Shown piece by piece: positions 54,218 to 63,201 of a DNA stretch of 64,000 bases. Under the pieces are notes generated by a model. The model made no database searches, was not told where the DNA came from, and saw only the letters and a program-made list of their open reading frames with translations. The position numbers and the translations under genes were made by a program. Position 1 is the stretch's first letter; each line of letters begins with the position of its first letter. Location: the NCBI RefSeq assembly GCF_035917235.1, contig NZ_CP108423.1, positions 1,426,001 to 1,490,000 of the forward strand, written 5' to 3'. This DNA comes from Streptomyces sp. NBC_01294 (GTDB lineage: Bacteria > Actinomycetota > Actinomycetes > Streptomycetales > Streptomycetaceae).

Positions 54218-55693
54218 TCAGCAGTTCGGGACCCAGGAGTGGGAGCGCGGGTTGTCGGTGCCGGCGAGGTTGGTCCTGGTGCGCACCTTCACACAGCCCA
54301 GCAGCTCCCGTTTGTCGGTCTGCGCGTAGTAGAGGACGTCGACCTGGGTCGCCCCCTCGGCGAGGTCGAACCCGTTGTTGAAGACCGAGCGGGGCGTGCT
54401 GCGGGCCGTCCACGGACAGGGGTTCAGGCCGTCGTTCCAGTCGGCGTCGCCGTCGACCCAGGAGCACATCTCGCCCTGGCCGTCCTCCTTCGCGAAGAAG
54501 CAGACCGCCCCGCGCCGGCACCGGTCGTACCCCTTCGCCTCGTCGTCGCCCCCGAGGCCGAACAGGCCGGAGCCCCACGCGGCCCCCAGGCCCGCGAGCG
54601 CCGCCGCGCCGGCCGCGATCAGTACGCGCCGCCGCCGTCGCGGGCCGGCGCCGCCCGGCTCCGGGCCGCGGGGCTGCGGGCTACGCGGCTCCGGGCTGCC
54701 CTGCTCCGGCGCGCGCGACACCGGGCTGCGCGGCTCCGGGCCGCCGCGCGCTACCGGCGGTGCGCAGCCCCGGCCGGGCCCGTCGGCGGCGGCCGCCGCG
54801 GCCGCCTCCACCCGGTGCAGCAGGGACGCCGCGGTGTGCCCGGCCCGGTCCTCGTGCCGTCGGGCCAGGCAGTCGCGGACGATGTCCCGCCAGGGCTCCG
54901 GCAGTTCCGGTGACAGGCGCAGTTCCTCCTCGCCCCTGGCGTAGCGCAGCGCAGCGTCCCGTCGGGCCGCGGTCGTGCCGCCGGGCAGCGGCAGCGAGCC
55001 GGTCAGGACGACGTGGGCCAGCACCCCGAAGGCCCAGATGTCGGCCGTCGGGCGGATCTTCATGCCGCGTTCGCCGACCTCCGACCAGAGCAGGTCGGGC
55101 GGGGTGTAGTCGGGCGTCGCGAAAGCCGGCGAGTACGCGTGGGTGCCCTCCAGCTCCGCCGCCATGTTGAAGTCGCCGAGACGCGCCGTGCCGTCGGGCA
55201 TCAGCAGGACGTTGCCGGGCTTGAGGTCGCCGTGCACCCAGCCCGCCCGGTGCAGTTGGTCGAGCCCTTCGCAGACCTGGGCGAGGAGGGCGGGCCCCGC
55301 GGCGGGCACTCCGTCGGCCAGCAGGGCGTCCAGGGACCCCTTGGCCTCCTCCAGGACGAGCACGGTGGCGCCGTCGAGTTCGGGGTGGCCGGGGTCGTCG
55401 ACGGTGAGCACCTCGTACATCCGGATCAGCCGGGGTGTGCACACGCGGCGCAGCACCTCGGTCTCGCGGGCGGCGAGTTCGCTCAGGTGGCGCAGCTGGC
55501 GCGGGGTGCGGGTGCCGGTCGGGAGGACCTTGAGCGCGGCCCGGCCGGGCAGGCCGGGCTCGGGGGCGGCGCGCAGGGCCGCGTACACGCTGCCGAAGGC
55601 GCCGGCCCCCAGCAGGTGGCCGACGACCCAGGGGCCGATCCGGTAACCCGGCGGAACGGTGAGGGCCCCTAAGTGCCCGGCTCGCCCGGTCAG
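54218..55693 (-). CDS. Transmembrane Ser/Thr protein kinase with extracellular I36-like domain
   Basis: About 491 residues. Kinase P-loop GAGAFGSV (29-36), ATP lysine K55, catalytic loop HGDLKPGNV with D156, and DFN (174-176) in place of DFG. A Pro/Arg/Glu linker and a basic stretch precede one membrane helix (about 358-380). The outside domain (about 390-491) reads CRRGAVCFFAKEDGQGEMC, then FNNGFD and a final VPNC, matching I36-type domains. The start is unclear: CTG at 55693 overlaps the FHA gene stop (CTGA) and no ATG/GTG/TTG lies nearer the kinase domain. Confidence 0.8.
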   Translation of the reverse strand: MTGRAGHLGALTVPPGYRIGPWVVGHLLGAGAFGSVYAALRAAPEPGLPGRAALKVLPTGTRTPRQLRHLSELAARETEVLRRVCTPRLIRMYEVLTVDDPGHPELDGATVLVLEEAKGSLDALLADGVPAAGPALLAQVCEGLDQLHRAGWVHGDLKPGNVLLMPDGTARLGDFNMAAELEGTHAYSPAFATPDYTPPDLLWSEVGERGMKIRPTADIWAFGVLAHVVLTGSLPLPGGTTAARRDAALRYARGEEELRLSPELPEPWRDIVRDCLARRHEDRAGHTAASLLHRVEAAAAAAADGPGRGCAPPVARGGPEPRSPVSRAPEQGSPEPRSPQPRGPEPGGAGPRRRRRVLIAAGAAALAGLGAAWGSGLFGLGGDDEAKGYDRCRRGAVCFFAKEDGQGEMCSWVDGDADWNDGLNPCPWTARSTPRSVFNNGFDLAEGATQVDVLYYAQTDKRELLGCVKVRTRTNLAGTDNPRSHSWVPNC

Positions 55694-56436
55694 CGGGCGG
55701 TACCGGTCGGGGCGGCCGGAAGGACCGCCAGGTCGTGCTCGCGGACGAGGTCGAAGCGCAGGGCGAGGGAGACCAGGGTCTCCTTCTTGCCGACGAGCCG
55801 CGGTCCCGGATCCGCCGTGTCGGGGCCGGGCTTGAGGCGGAGCTTGACCGCGAGGTAGTCGATGTTCCACTGCACGGCCGCGCGGTTGGCCGCCGGCCAC
55901 ACCGGCTTCAGCCGTTCGACGACCTGCTCGACGGTGGGCAGCGAGGCGTGCGGTTCGCCGCGCAGCCGCGGCTCGCAGAGCGCGGTGAGGACCAGGAAGT
56001 ACCGGCTGGAGCGGTCGAGCGGGAAGGCGAGCGCGGTCGGCTCCCCGTCGGGCTCGCCGGGTGCGTCGCGGTCGGCGTAGTCGTGGCGCGGTGCCCAGAC
56101 GTCCAGGGTGAGCAGTTCGGAGCCCGCCGGCAGGACGATCCGGGAGAACTCGAAGGGGACGGGTGCGCCCAGCCGGCCGGGCGCGATCTTGATGTGTTCG
56201 CCGGCGCCCTCGGGGTTCTCGACCACGTAGGTCGACGAACCGCTGAGGTTGCTGAGCGACCAGTACGTGCCGGTGGCCGCGATCTCCCCCGCGGAGCGCG
56301 AGACGCCGGCGTGCGGGACGTGCAGGCTGCCGTCGCCTGCTTCTTCACGGCCGAACCGGAGGGTCTGCCCCGGTGCTAATCGGATGTGTGCGGCCGGGGC
56401 CATGGTGGGCCCCGGAACCACGAGGATGCTGTACAC
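55690..56436 (-). CDS. FHA-domain protein, 248 aa
   Basis: The N-terminal FHA domain spans about residues 18-95 (FGREEAG, VSRSAGEI, SLSNLSGSSTYVVE), a phosphothreonine-binding fold. The C-terminal region (about 165-245) has a helical block beginning TVEQVVERLKPVWP that may be a winged-helix or kinase-substrate segment. GTG at 56436 follows GGAAGGAA; a TTG at 56454 is in frame. It is directly coupled to the kinase and is a likely substrate or adaptor. Confidence 0.82.
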   Translation of the reverse strand: MYSILVVPGPTMAPAAHIRLAPGQTLRFGREEAGDGSLHVPHAGVSRSAGEIAATGTYWSLSNLSGSSTYVVENPEGAGEHIKIAPGRLGAPVPFEFSRIVLPAGSELLTLDVWAPRHDYADRDAPGEPDGEPTALAFPLDRSSRYFLVLTALCEPRLRGEPHASLPTVEQVVERLKPVWPAANRAAVQWNIDYLAVKLRLKPGPDTADPGPRLVGKKETLVSLALRFDLVREHDLAVLPAAPTGTAR

Positions 56437-56517
56437 GCTGCTTCCTTCCCCCAAGGTGGCGAGGGAAGGTTAGCCAGCGGAATAAATCGTTCCGGCAACG
56501 ATGGCGGATGCGTGTAC

Positions 56518-57381
56518 TCAGCACTCACCGCGCCACTGGAAACGGTCGATGGTCCGGCCGCCGGCGGGCAGGTTTCCGCGCCCCTCGTCCCAGCCGAAGT
56601 GCAGGCAGGCGCTGCCGCCCTCCTTGAAGTACACCTGCACGTGGTCGTAACCCGGCTGCTGCGTACCGTTGTTGAAGAAGGAGCGGCGCAGGCCGCAGGT
56701 GCTGTTCGGCTCGTCGGCGGCGGAACGGCAGACGGTGCCCGTGCCGTCGGCGCACGAGTAGAAGCAGACGGATCCGGACGGGCAGTCCTGCCATGCGGCG
56801 GGCGTGCCGGAGCAGTTGCGGCTGGTGACGCTCGGCCAGTCCCTCGCGGGGCCCGTGTACTCGACGCCGTCGAAGTGGACCGGCACGCGGTGGCTCTCGT
56901 CGGTGAAGTCGCCCGAGGCCAGGTAGCGCTGCTCGTAGTGCAGGTGGGACCAGTCCGAGGCGCCCGAGGTCCCGATCCTGCCGATCCGGGTGGAGGGCTG
57001 GACCGCGTCGCCCTTCTTGACGTAGGCCGCCGGGTCGTCCTTCAGGTGGTAGTACGCCGAGAACCAGCCGTTGCCGTGGCTGATCTGGATGGTGTTGCCC
57101 GATCCGTTGTTCCAGTAGGCGGCGGACACCACTCCGGCGGCGGACGCCAGGACGGGCAGGCCGTCGGAGCCGGTGTTGCCCTCCACCACGATGTCCAACG
57201 CGGGGTTGTGGCCCCAGGTGTGCATCTCCCAGGTCGTGCCGCACGGGAACGGCAGCTGGAACTGCGGCTTCGCCGCGGCCGCCGCCCCCTGGGCCACGGC
57301 GGAGCCGGGCGCACCCGCCAGCACCAGTCCCGCCACGCACGTCAGCACCACCACCCGCAGCCTGCGCAGGTACCGCAGCAT
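56518..57381 (-). CDS. Secreted M23-like peptidase with C-terminal I36-like domain
   Basis: 287 residues with signal peptide (cleavage near 30, AVAQ). An LytM/M23-like domain follows: H58 and D63 in WGHNPALDI, a GNTIQISHGNGW strand, YYHL, and H145/H147 in SHLHYE. The spacing of the first pair (H-x4-D) is one longer than the common H-x3-D. From about residue 205 a second domain reads CPSGSVCFYSCADGTGTVC and SFFNNGTQQPGYD, similar to the kinase sensor. Probable cell-wall peptidase or binding protein. Confidence 0.8.
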   Translation of the reverse strand: MLRYLRRLRVVVLTCVAGLVLAGAPGSAVAQGAAAAAKPQFQLPFPCGTTWEMHTWGHNPALDIVVEGNTGSDGLPVLASAAGVVSAAYWNNGSGNTIQISHGNGWFSAYYHLKDDPAAYVKKGDAVQPSTRIGRIGTSGASDWSHLHYEQRYLASGDFTDESHRVPVHFDGVEYTGPARDWPSVTSRNCSGTPAAWQDCPSGSVCFYSCADGTGTVCRSAADEPNSTCGLRRSFFNNGTQQPGYDHVQVYFKEGGSACLHFGWDEGRGNLPAGGRTIDRFQWRGEC

Positions 57382-57474
57382 GTTGTCCCCTTCCGGCCCA
57401 CGTGGACGACGCCCGGAGCCGGGCGTCGTCGAGCGACATCGTCGGGGGCGGGGAACGGTCACACCACCTCGCAG

Positions 57475-59013
57475 CTACGAGGGTCCCGCGCGCCCGGGGG
57501 GCCGGGGAGGTACCGCCCGGCCGCTGCCGAGCAGTTCGGCCAGGCCCTGCCGGGTGGCGGCGACGATCACCCGGTCCGCCGGTCCGAGGACGTGCCCGGG
57601 GTGGAGGTCGAAGAGGAGGCCGCTGACGTGGCCGCGGCCGTCGAGCCGGGTCGTGCTCAGGTCGGGGCGCCGGTCGGCCGGATCGGTGGTGTCCAGCGCG
57701 AGGATCCTCCAGTGGCCCGGCCGGAACGTGTCGGCGATCGTGCGGCCTTCGAGGTGGGGCAGTCCGGCCACGTCGACGGCCGCGAAGAGCAGGACGCGGC
57801 GCTCCACGGGTACGGCGCCCAGGATCTGGCGCCCCATCATGGCGCTGGCGAAGGCGGGCGCGGCCAGCGAGGTGACGCTGCGGCTGCGCGTCAGGGCCTG
57901 GGGGTGCGCGGCGCGCAGGGTGCGGTGGACGGCGGTGGCGAAGTCGTCGTCGTAGAGCCGCAGCGCGACGTGCAGGTCGGGGGTGATGGTGCGGGCGCAG
58001 AGGATGGCTTCGAGGTTGGTGCTGTCGGAGCTGGTGAGGGCGAGGAGGGCGTGGGCCCGGTCGGTGCGGGCGGCTTCGAGGACGCCCTCCTGGGTGACGT
58101 CGCCGAGCACGACGGGGACGCGCAGGCTCCGGGCCAGGGCGATGCCCCGGGCCTCGGGATCCTCTTCGACGCAGACGACGGGGATGCCGAGTTCGCGCAG
58201 GCGGGCCAGGACGCGGGTGCCGACCTTGCCGAGGCCGAGCAGGACGACGTGGTCGGCGGTGCCGCGCGGTGGCCGGCGCAGGGCGGAGGCGGAGCGGAAG
58301 GACCCGAAGGCCTCCAGGACGGCGGCGACCAGGACCGGCAGGAGGAGCAGTCCGACCACGCCGGTGAAGAGCTGGAGCAGCTGGCGTTCGGTGGGGTCGC
58401 CGATGGCGGGGTCGTTGAGGGAGAAGAGGTCCAGGAGGGTGATGTAGGCGGCGTGGACGGGGTGGTCGCCGGTGGTGATCCAGGAGGTGACGGCGATGGC
58501 GATGACCGCGGCCGTGAAGCCGGCCAGGGCCCACCGGACCCGGCGCGAGAACAGCTCCATCACCGGCAGGCCGGCGGCGGCGAGCCGGCCGGGCGCCGCG
58601 GACGGGGCGGTGTGCGAGACCGCTTCGAGCACGACCGCGCCCCGCTGCGCGGACCGCGCGATCTCCATGGCGGCCGGGAGCAGCTGGGGCCCGGCGGGGC
58701 CGCTGCGGTCCGAGCCCTCGGCGCCCGCGGGGTCGTCGGTGGTGGAGGACAGCAGGGCCAGGGTGCACAGGCCGGGTCCGGTGGCCTCGCGGCGCTGCTG
58801 CGGGGTGCGTTCGGTCACCCGTAACAGCAGGCCGTCGGCCTGGAGGACCTTGCCCGTTCCGGCGACGACGGTGGCCGCGAGGGCGGGGGCGGCCGTGTCG
58901 GCGTCGGAGAGGACCACGGTGGCGCCGCGCACGGAAGGCGCGCGAGCGGATGGCGTGCGAGCGGATGGCGTGCGGCGACCGGCGGCGGCCAGCGCGTCAC
59001 CCCGGCGCGCCAC
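57475..59013 (-). CDS. RCK/TrkA-N ion-channel-like protein, possibly N-terminally truncated
   Basis: 512 residues. Two to three membrane helices lie at about 150-250 with an extracellular LFSLNDPAIGD pore-like segment but no TxGYG filter. The C-terminal RCK domain begins HVVLLGLGKVGTRVLARL near 268 with the VEEDP and GDVTQEGVLEAA NAD-binding blocks. Relatives that I recall from Streptomyces begin with an additional RCK domain of about 150-200 residues; here the frame starts in the second half of that region with SARTPSARAPS repeats and a weak ribosome site. A real truncation or a mis-called start are both possible. Confidence 0.75.
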   Translation of the reverse strand: MARRGDALAAAGRRTPSARTPSARAPSVRGATVVLSDADTAAPALAATVVAGTGKVLQADGLLLRVTERTPQQRREATGPGLCTLALLSSTTDDPAGAEGSDRSGPAGPQLLPAAMEIARSAQRGAVVLEAVSHTAPSAAPGRLAAAGLPVMELFSRRVRWALAGFTAAVIAIAVTSWITTGDHPVHAAYITLLDLFSLNDPAIGDPTERQLLQLFTGVVGLLLLPVLVAAVLEAFGSFRSASALRRPPRGTADHVVLLGLGKVGTRVLARLRELGIPVVCVEEDPEARGIALARSLRVPVVLGDVTQEGVLEAARTDRAHALLALTSSDSTNLEAILCARTITPDLHVALRLYDDDFATAVHRTLRAAHPQALTRSRSVTSLAAPAFASAMMGRQILGAVPVERRVLLFAAVDVAGLPHLEGRTIADTFRPGHWRILALDTTDPADRRPDLSTTRLDGRGHVSGLLFDLHPGHVLGPADRVIVAATRQGLAELLGSGRAVPPRPPGRAGPS

Positions 59014-59034
59014 CCCCGCGCGCCGAGGCGACTA

Positions 59035-59700
59035 CTACGGCTCGATCAGGCCCACCCGGATCGCGTACCGGGTCAGCTCCAGGCGGTCGCGCATCCCCAG
59101 CTTCTGCAGGAGGTTGGCCCGGTGGCGCTCCACGGTCTTGGCGCTGATGACGAGGAGGTCGCCGATCTCCTTGGAGGAGTGCCCTTCGGCGACGAGTTTG
59201 AGGATCTCCTCCTCGCGTTCGGTGATCGCCCGGGCGGGCAGCGGATCGCCTTGGCGGGCCCGGTCGAGGTAGTTGCGGATGAGGGTGGTCTCGGCTCCGG
59301 GGTAGATGAAGGGCTCGTCCCTGATGGCCGCGCGGCACGCCTCGACGAGGTCGCGGTCGGCGACGGACTTGGGAACGTAGCCTGCGGCCCCGGCCTTGAG
59401 CGCCTCGAAGAAGTACTGCTCGTTGTCGTACATGGTCAGGATGAGGATGCGCAGGTCCGGCCGCAGCCGGGACAGTTCCCGCGCGGCCTGCAGCCCGGTC
59501 ATGCGGGGCATCGCGACGTCGAGGACGGCGAGGTCCACGTCCTCGGTACGGGCCAGGGCGACGGCCTCGGCGCCGTCCCCGGCCTCGGCGACCACCGTCA
59601 GGTCCGGTTCGGCGTCGAGGATGAGCCTGACCCCGCGCCGGACGAGGGCGTGGTCGTCGGCGAGCAGGACGCGGGTCGGCGGCCGGTCCGGTGTGGTCAT
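59035..59700 (-). CDS. Response regulator, NarL/LuxR class
   Basis: A 221-residue regulator. Receiver with DDH acidic pair near residues 15-17, phospho-acceptor D in LAVLDVAMP near residue 60, and a C-terminal LuxR HTH (ITEREEEILKLVAEGHSSKEI). ATG overlaps the kinase stop (ATGA). It likely regulates the nearby ion-transport genes; inference from position. Confidence 0.92.
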   Translation of the reverse strand: MTTPDRPPTRVLLADDHALVRRGVRLILDAEPDLTVVAEAGDGAEAVALARTEDVDLAVLDVAMPRMTGLQAARELSRLRPDLRILILTMYDNEQYFFEALKAGAAGYVPKSVADRDLVEACRAAIRDEPFIYPGAETTLIRNYLDRARQGDPLPARAITEREEEILKLVAEGHSSKEIGDLLVISAKTVERHRANLLQKLGMRDRLELTRYAIRVGLIEP

Positions 59701-60668
59701 CGGTTTCCTCTCCCGGCGCCGCCTGCGGTGGCGCTGACGGGGACGTCCAGCCGTACGTCGGTACCGCCGTGCGGGCCGCCCGCGAGGGCGAGGCCGGCAC
59801 CGATCAGCAGGGCCCGTTCCCGCATGCCCTGGATCCCGGCGCCCTCGGCCGCGGTCCGGATGCCCTTGCCGTTGTCCCGTACCAGGAGCCGGAACGCCCC
59901 GCCCGGCCGGTGGGACAGGTGCACCTCGACCTCGCTCGCGCCCGCGTGCCGGGCGGCGTTGGTCAGGGCTTCCTGGGCGACCCGGTAGACGACGAGTTCG
60001 GCCGCATCGTCCAGCGGGGGCAGTCCGGGGCCGATGAAGTGCCGTACGGCCAGCGATCCGCTGCTGAACTCGGCGGTCAGCGCGCGCAGGGCGCTGTGCA
60101 GTCCGAGATCCTCCAGGACGCCCGGGCGCAGCCGGCGGGCGATGCGGCGGATCTCGTCCAGGCTGGTGCGGGTCGTCTCCTGCACCTGGTGGAGGTCCTC
60201 GCGCAGGGCTGCAGGGGCGCGGTCGGCGGCGTGCTTGAGCTGGAGCAGGACCGCGGTGAGGGTCTGGCCGACCTCGTCGTGGAGTTCCTGGGCGATGCGC
60301 CGGCGTTCGGCCTCCTGCGCGGAGAGGGCCCGGGCGCTGCTGCCCGCCCGTTCGGCCTCCAGCCGGCCGAGCATGGCGTTGAAGGAGGCGGTCAGCTCGG
60401 CCACTTCGCCGGGGCCTTCGACGAGGGCCCGGCTGCCCGGGCGCAGCAGGTCGACGGCGGCCATGGCGCGGGTCAGCCGGCCGAGCGGGGCCAGGCCGAT
60501 GCGGAGCAGGGCGGCGTTGGCGACGAGCATGGCCGCCAGCCCGGCGAGCAGCACGACGGCCTCGCCGAAGAGGACCGGGGTGGAGACGGTGACCGGGCCG
60601 AACAGCAGCAGGACGGCCGTGACGAGCACGGCCGCGTTGAGCAGGAAGATCCGCCAGTACAGCGACAT
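59697..60668 (-). CDS. Sensor histidine kinase with HAMP domain, NarL class
   Basis: 323 residues. Two membrane helices (8-30, 36-55), a HAMP domain (about 56-108), HisKA_3 with phospho-acceptor His in RIAQELHDEVGQT near residue 127, and HATPase with EALTNAARHA and RDNGKGI. The very short loop between helices leaves no extracellular sensor, so the signal is probably membrane- or cytoplasm-derived. Confidence 0.92.
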   Translation of the reverse strand: MSLYWRIFLLNAAVLVTAVLLLFGPVTVSTPVLFGEAVVLLAGLAAMLVANAALLRIGLAPLGRLTRAMAAVDLLRPGSRALVEGPGEVAELTASFNAMLGRLEAERAGSSARALSAQEAERRRIAQELHDEVGQTLTAVLLQLKHAADRAPAALREDLHQVQETTRTSLDEIRRIARRLRPGVLEDLGLHSALRALTAEFSSGSLAVRHFIGPGLPPLDDAAELVVYRVAQEALTNAARHAGASEVEVHLSHRPGGAFRLLVRDNGKGIRTAAEGAGIQGMRERALLIGAGLALAGGPHGGTDVRLDVPVSATAGGAGRGNR

Positions 60669-60941
60669 GGCCGTCTCTCCCCTCGTCCGCGTATCCGAAG
60701 CCCGGCGGGCGTCCACCTCCACTATCCCCGCCGACCGGCCTCCACACCTGCGGTGACCTGCGACGGGATCCGTGTCCCCGCCCCAGCCTGTCGTCCTTCG
60801 GCGGCCTTGTCCATCCGTGCCGACACCCATATCCCGGCCCTGCGGCGAGGTGGCACGATGTGCGCGCGCGGCACCGGGAGCCTGCCTCCCGCCCTGCCCG
60901 CGCCGCACCACAGCCGAACGCGAAGCAAGGGGGACAGAGCT

Positions 60942-61427
60942 GTGCCTGCTCCACGGATGAGCACCACGCCACTGCCCGGCATCGGGGTCCAGTACGACCT
61001 CACCACCCGCGAACACCGCCACCTGTCGGTGATCGCCCACCGGGACGGAACCCGCACGGTGAACGTCTACCGGGCGGACGATCCCGACGCGTGCGCACAG
61101 TCCCTGCACCTGACCGGTGCGGAGACCGCCTCTCTGATCGACGCCCTGATGCCCGCCCACCACAGCCCCAACGTGCTGCACACCACCGACCTCGGGCTGG
61201 TCGCCGAGCGCATCGAGCTGTCCGCGCACTCGCACTGGAACGGCCGCCTGCTGGGCGAGACCCGGATGCGGACCGAGACGGGCGCCTCGATCGTGGCGGT
61301 CCTGCGCCGGGCGGAGGCCCGCCCCTCCCCCGCGCCCGATTTCCGCCTCGCCGGCGGCGACACGCTCATCGTGATCGGCACCCGCGAGGGCGTCGACGCG
61401 GCCGCCTCGATACTCGGACGGGAGTGA
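60942..61427 (+). CDS. KhtT/TrkA-C-type regulatory subunit of cation/proton antiporter
   Basis: 161 residues. The N-terminal half is a small alpha/beta domain; the C-terminal half (about 85-160, LGETRMRTETGASIVAVLR, then GGDTLIVIGTREGV) is a TrkA_C domain that binds cyclic nucleotides or adenylates. GTG at 60942 follows AAGGGGG by eight bases; ATG at 60957 is in frame. It precedes the antiporter gene by six bases, like khtT-khtU. Confidence 0.9.
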   Translation: MPAPRMSTTPLPGIGVQYDLTTREHRHLSVIAHRDGTRTVNVYRADDPDACAQSLHLTGAETASLIDALMPAHHSPNVLHTTDLGLVAERIELSAHSHWNGRLLGETRMRTETGASIVAVLRRAEARPSPAPDFRLAGGDTLIVIGTREGVDAAASILGRE

Positions 61428-61433
61428 GCGCCG

Positions 61434-62702
61434 GTGCACTCCGCTGTCTTCCTGATCGAGTTCGGCGCGATCATCCTGGGCCTGGGCCTGCTGGGCAGAC
61501 TCGCCGGCCGGTTCCACTTCTCCCCGATACCCCTCTACCTGCTGGCCGGTCTCGCCTTCGGCACGGGCGGGCTGCTGCCCATGGGGGCGAGCGAGGAGTT
61601 CGTCGCGATCGGCGCCGAGATCGGCGTCATCCTGCTGCTGTTGATGCTGGGGCTGGAGTACACGGCCAGTGACCTGGTCTCCAACCTCAAGACCCAGTAC
61701 CCGGCCGGGCTGGTCGACTTCACCCTCAACGCCGTGCCCGGCGCGGTCGCCGCGCTGCTGATGGGCTGGGGGCCGGTGGCCGCCGTGGTCCTGGCCGGCG
61801 TCACGTGGATCTCCTCCTCCGGCGTGATCGCCAAGGTCATGGGGGACCTCGGGCGGCTCGGCAACCGCGAGACCCCCGTCATCCTCAGCATCCTCGTCCT
61901 CGAAGACCTGGCGATGGCCGTCTACCTGCCCATCGTCACGGCGCTCCTGGCCGGGGTCGGTCTCGCGGCGGGCAGCCTGACCCTGGCGATCGCCCTCGGT
62001 GTCGCGGGCGCCGTGCTGTTCGTCGCCGTCCGCTACGGGCGGGTGATCTCCCGGTTCGTCTCCAGTGACGACCCGGAGAAGCTGCTCCTGGTCGTCCTGG
62101 GCCTGACCCTGCTGGTCGCGGGCATCGCCCAGCAGCTGCAGGTCTCCGCCGCGGTCGGCGCGTTCCTGGTCGGCATCGCCCTGTCCGGCGAGGTGGCCGA
62201 GGGCACGCACACCCTGCTCAGCCCGCTGCGCGACCTGTTCGCCGCGGTGTTCTTCGTCTTCTTCGGCCTGCACACCGATCCGGCCAGCATTCCGCCGGTC
62301 CTGCTGCCCGCGCTCGCGCTCGCCCTGGTCACCACGTGCACGAAGATCGCCACCGGGTACTGGGCCGCGAAGCGGGCCGGGGTCGGGATCAAGGGCCGCT
62401 GGCGCGCCGGCGGCACGCTCGTCGCGCGCGGCGAGTTCTCCATCGTCATCGCCGGACTCGCCGTCACGGCGGGCATCGAGCCCGCGCTGGGCCCGCTGGC
62501 CACGGCGTACGTGCTGATCCTCGTGGTGGTCGGGCCGCTCACCGCCCGCTACACCGAGCCCCTGGCCGCCTGGGTCAGGGCGCGGCGTACGCTCCGCCCG
62601 CCTCTGCTCGCGGCCGTGCCCTCGCCCGCGAAGTCCCCGGAATCGGCCGCCGGAAGGGCCTTGGATCCGGCCCCCGACCAGGACCCGGCCGGCCGGACCT
62701 GA
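61434..62702 (+). CDS. CPA2 family K+(Na+)/H+ antiporter (KhtU/KefB-like)
   Basis: A 422-residue membrane protein with about 12 helices. The NhaA/Kef fold blocks SSSGVIAKVMGD, LVLEDLAMAVYLP (the ED pair of cation binding) and AVGAFLVGIALSG are present. GTG start at 61434. The C-terminal RCK domain of KefB is absent, so the separate TrkA_C subunit upstream probably gates it. It would exchange potassium or sodium for protons. Confidence 0.93.
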   Translation: MHSAVFLIEFGAIILGLGLLGRLAGRFHFSPIPLYLLAGLAFGTGGLLPMGASEEFVAIGAEIGVILLLLMLGLEYTASDLVSNLKTQYPAGLVDFTLNAVPGAVAALLMGWGPVAAVVLAGVTWISSSGVIAKVMGDLGRLGNRETPVILSILVLEDLAMAVYLPIVTALLAGVGLAAGSLTLAIALGVAGAVLFVAVRYGRVISRFVSSDDPEKLLLVVLGLTLLVAGIAQQLQVSAAVGAFLVGIALSGEVAEGTHTLLSPLRDLFAAVFFVFFGLHTDPASIPPVLLPALALALVTTCTKIATGYWAAKRAGVGIKGRWRAGGTLVARGEFSIVIAGLAVTAGIEPALGPLATAYVLILVVVGPLTARYTEPLAAWVRARRTLRPPLLAAVPSPAKSPESAAGRALDPAPDQDPAGRT

Positions 62703-62817
62703 GCGAAGGCGCCGGAGCGACCACACCCGAGCGAAGCCCCGCCGAGCGCAGGCTCCCGGGCGGCGGTCACCGGCCGGGGCCGCGGGGTACCCTGCCGCTG
62801 CCCGCCGCCCCGGCCGG

Positions 62818-63141
62818 CTACCCCGGCTTCGCCCCACGGGTCCGGCGCCGTCGCTGCGGGGTGCCGAAGAGGTTCACCGCCAGTGCGGCGACGACCAGTC
62901 CGGCCGCCATCAGGAGCCCGTTGGGCAGGGTGGCCCCGGCCACCGCGGCGCCGACGCCCAGGCCCATGGCCAGCCAGGCGCGCGTGCGGTGGTACCACCG
63001 GGGCCGCGGGCGCCGGCCTCCGCCCGGGCCACCGGCACCGGCACCGACGCCGGCACCGGCGCCGGCACCGGCACCGCGCGGATCGTCGTGCCGGAGCCCG
63101 GCTCCGGGGTCGGCGGTCTTGTCGTCGCCGGAGTCCGGCAT
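62818..63141 (-). CDS. Small membrane protein, 107 aa
   Basis: An N-terminal charged region with a (GA)n run is followed by WYHRTRAWLAMGLG and two hydrophobic helices (about 52-93), and a basic tail. No family recognised. It follows the NhaD-like gene by 60 bases in the same direction and may be co-transcribed. Confidence 0.65.
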   Translation of the reverse strand: MPDSGDDKTADPGAGLRHDDPRGAGAGAGAGVGAGAGGPGGGRRPRPRWYHRTRAWLAMGLGVGAAVAGATLPNGLLMAAGLVVAALAVNLFGTPQRRRRTRGAKPG

Positions 63142-63201
63142 GACCTGCTCCTTTCCTCGGCTTCGTCGGTTTCATCGGCTTCGTCGGTCGGGCCAGGGCG
63201 G

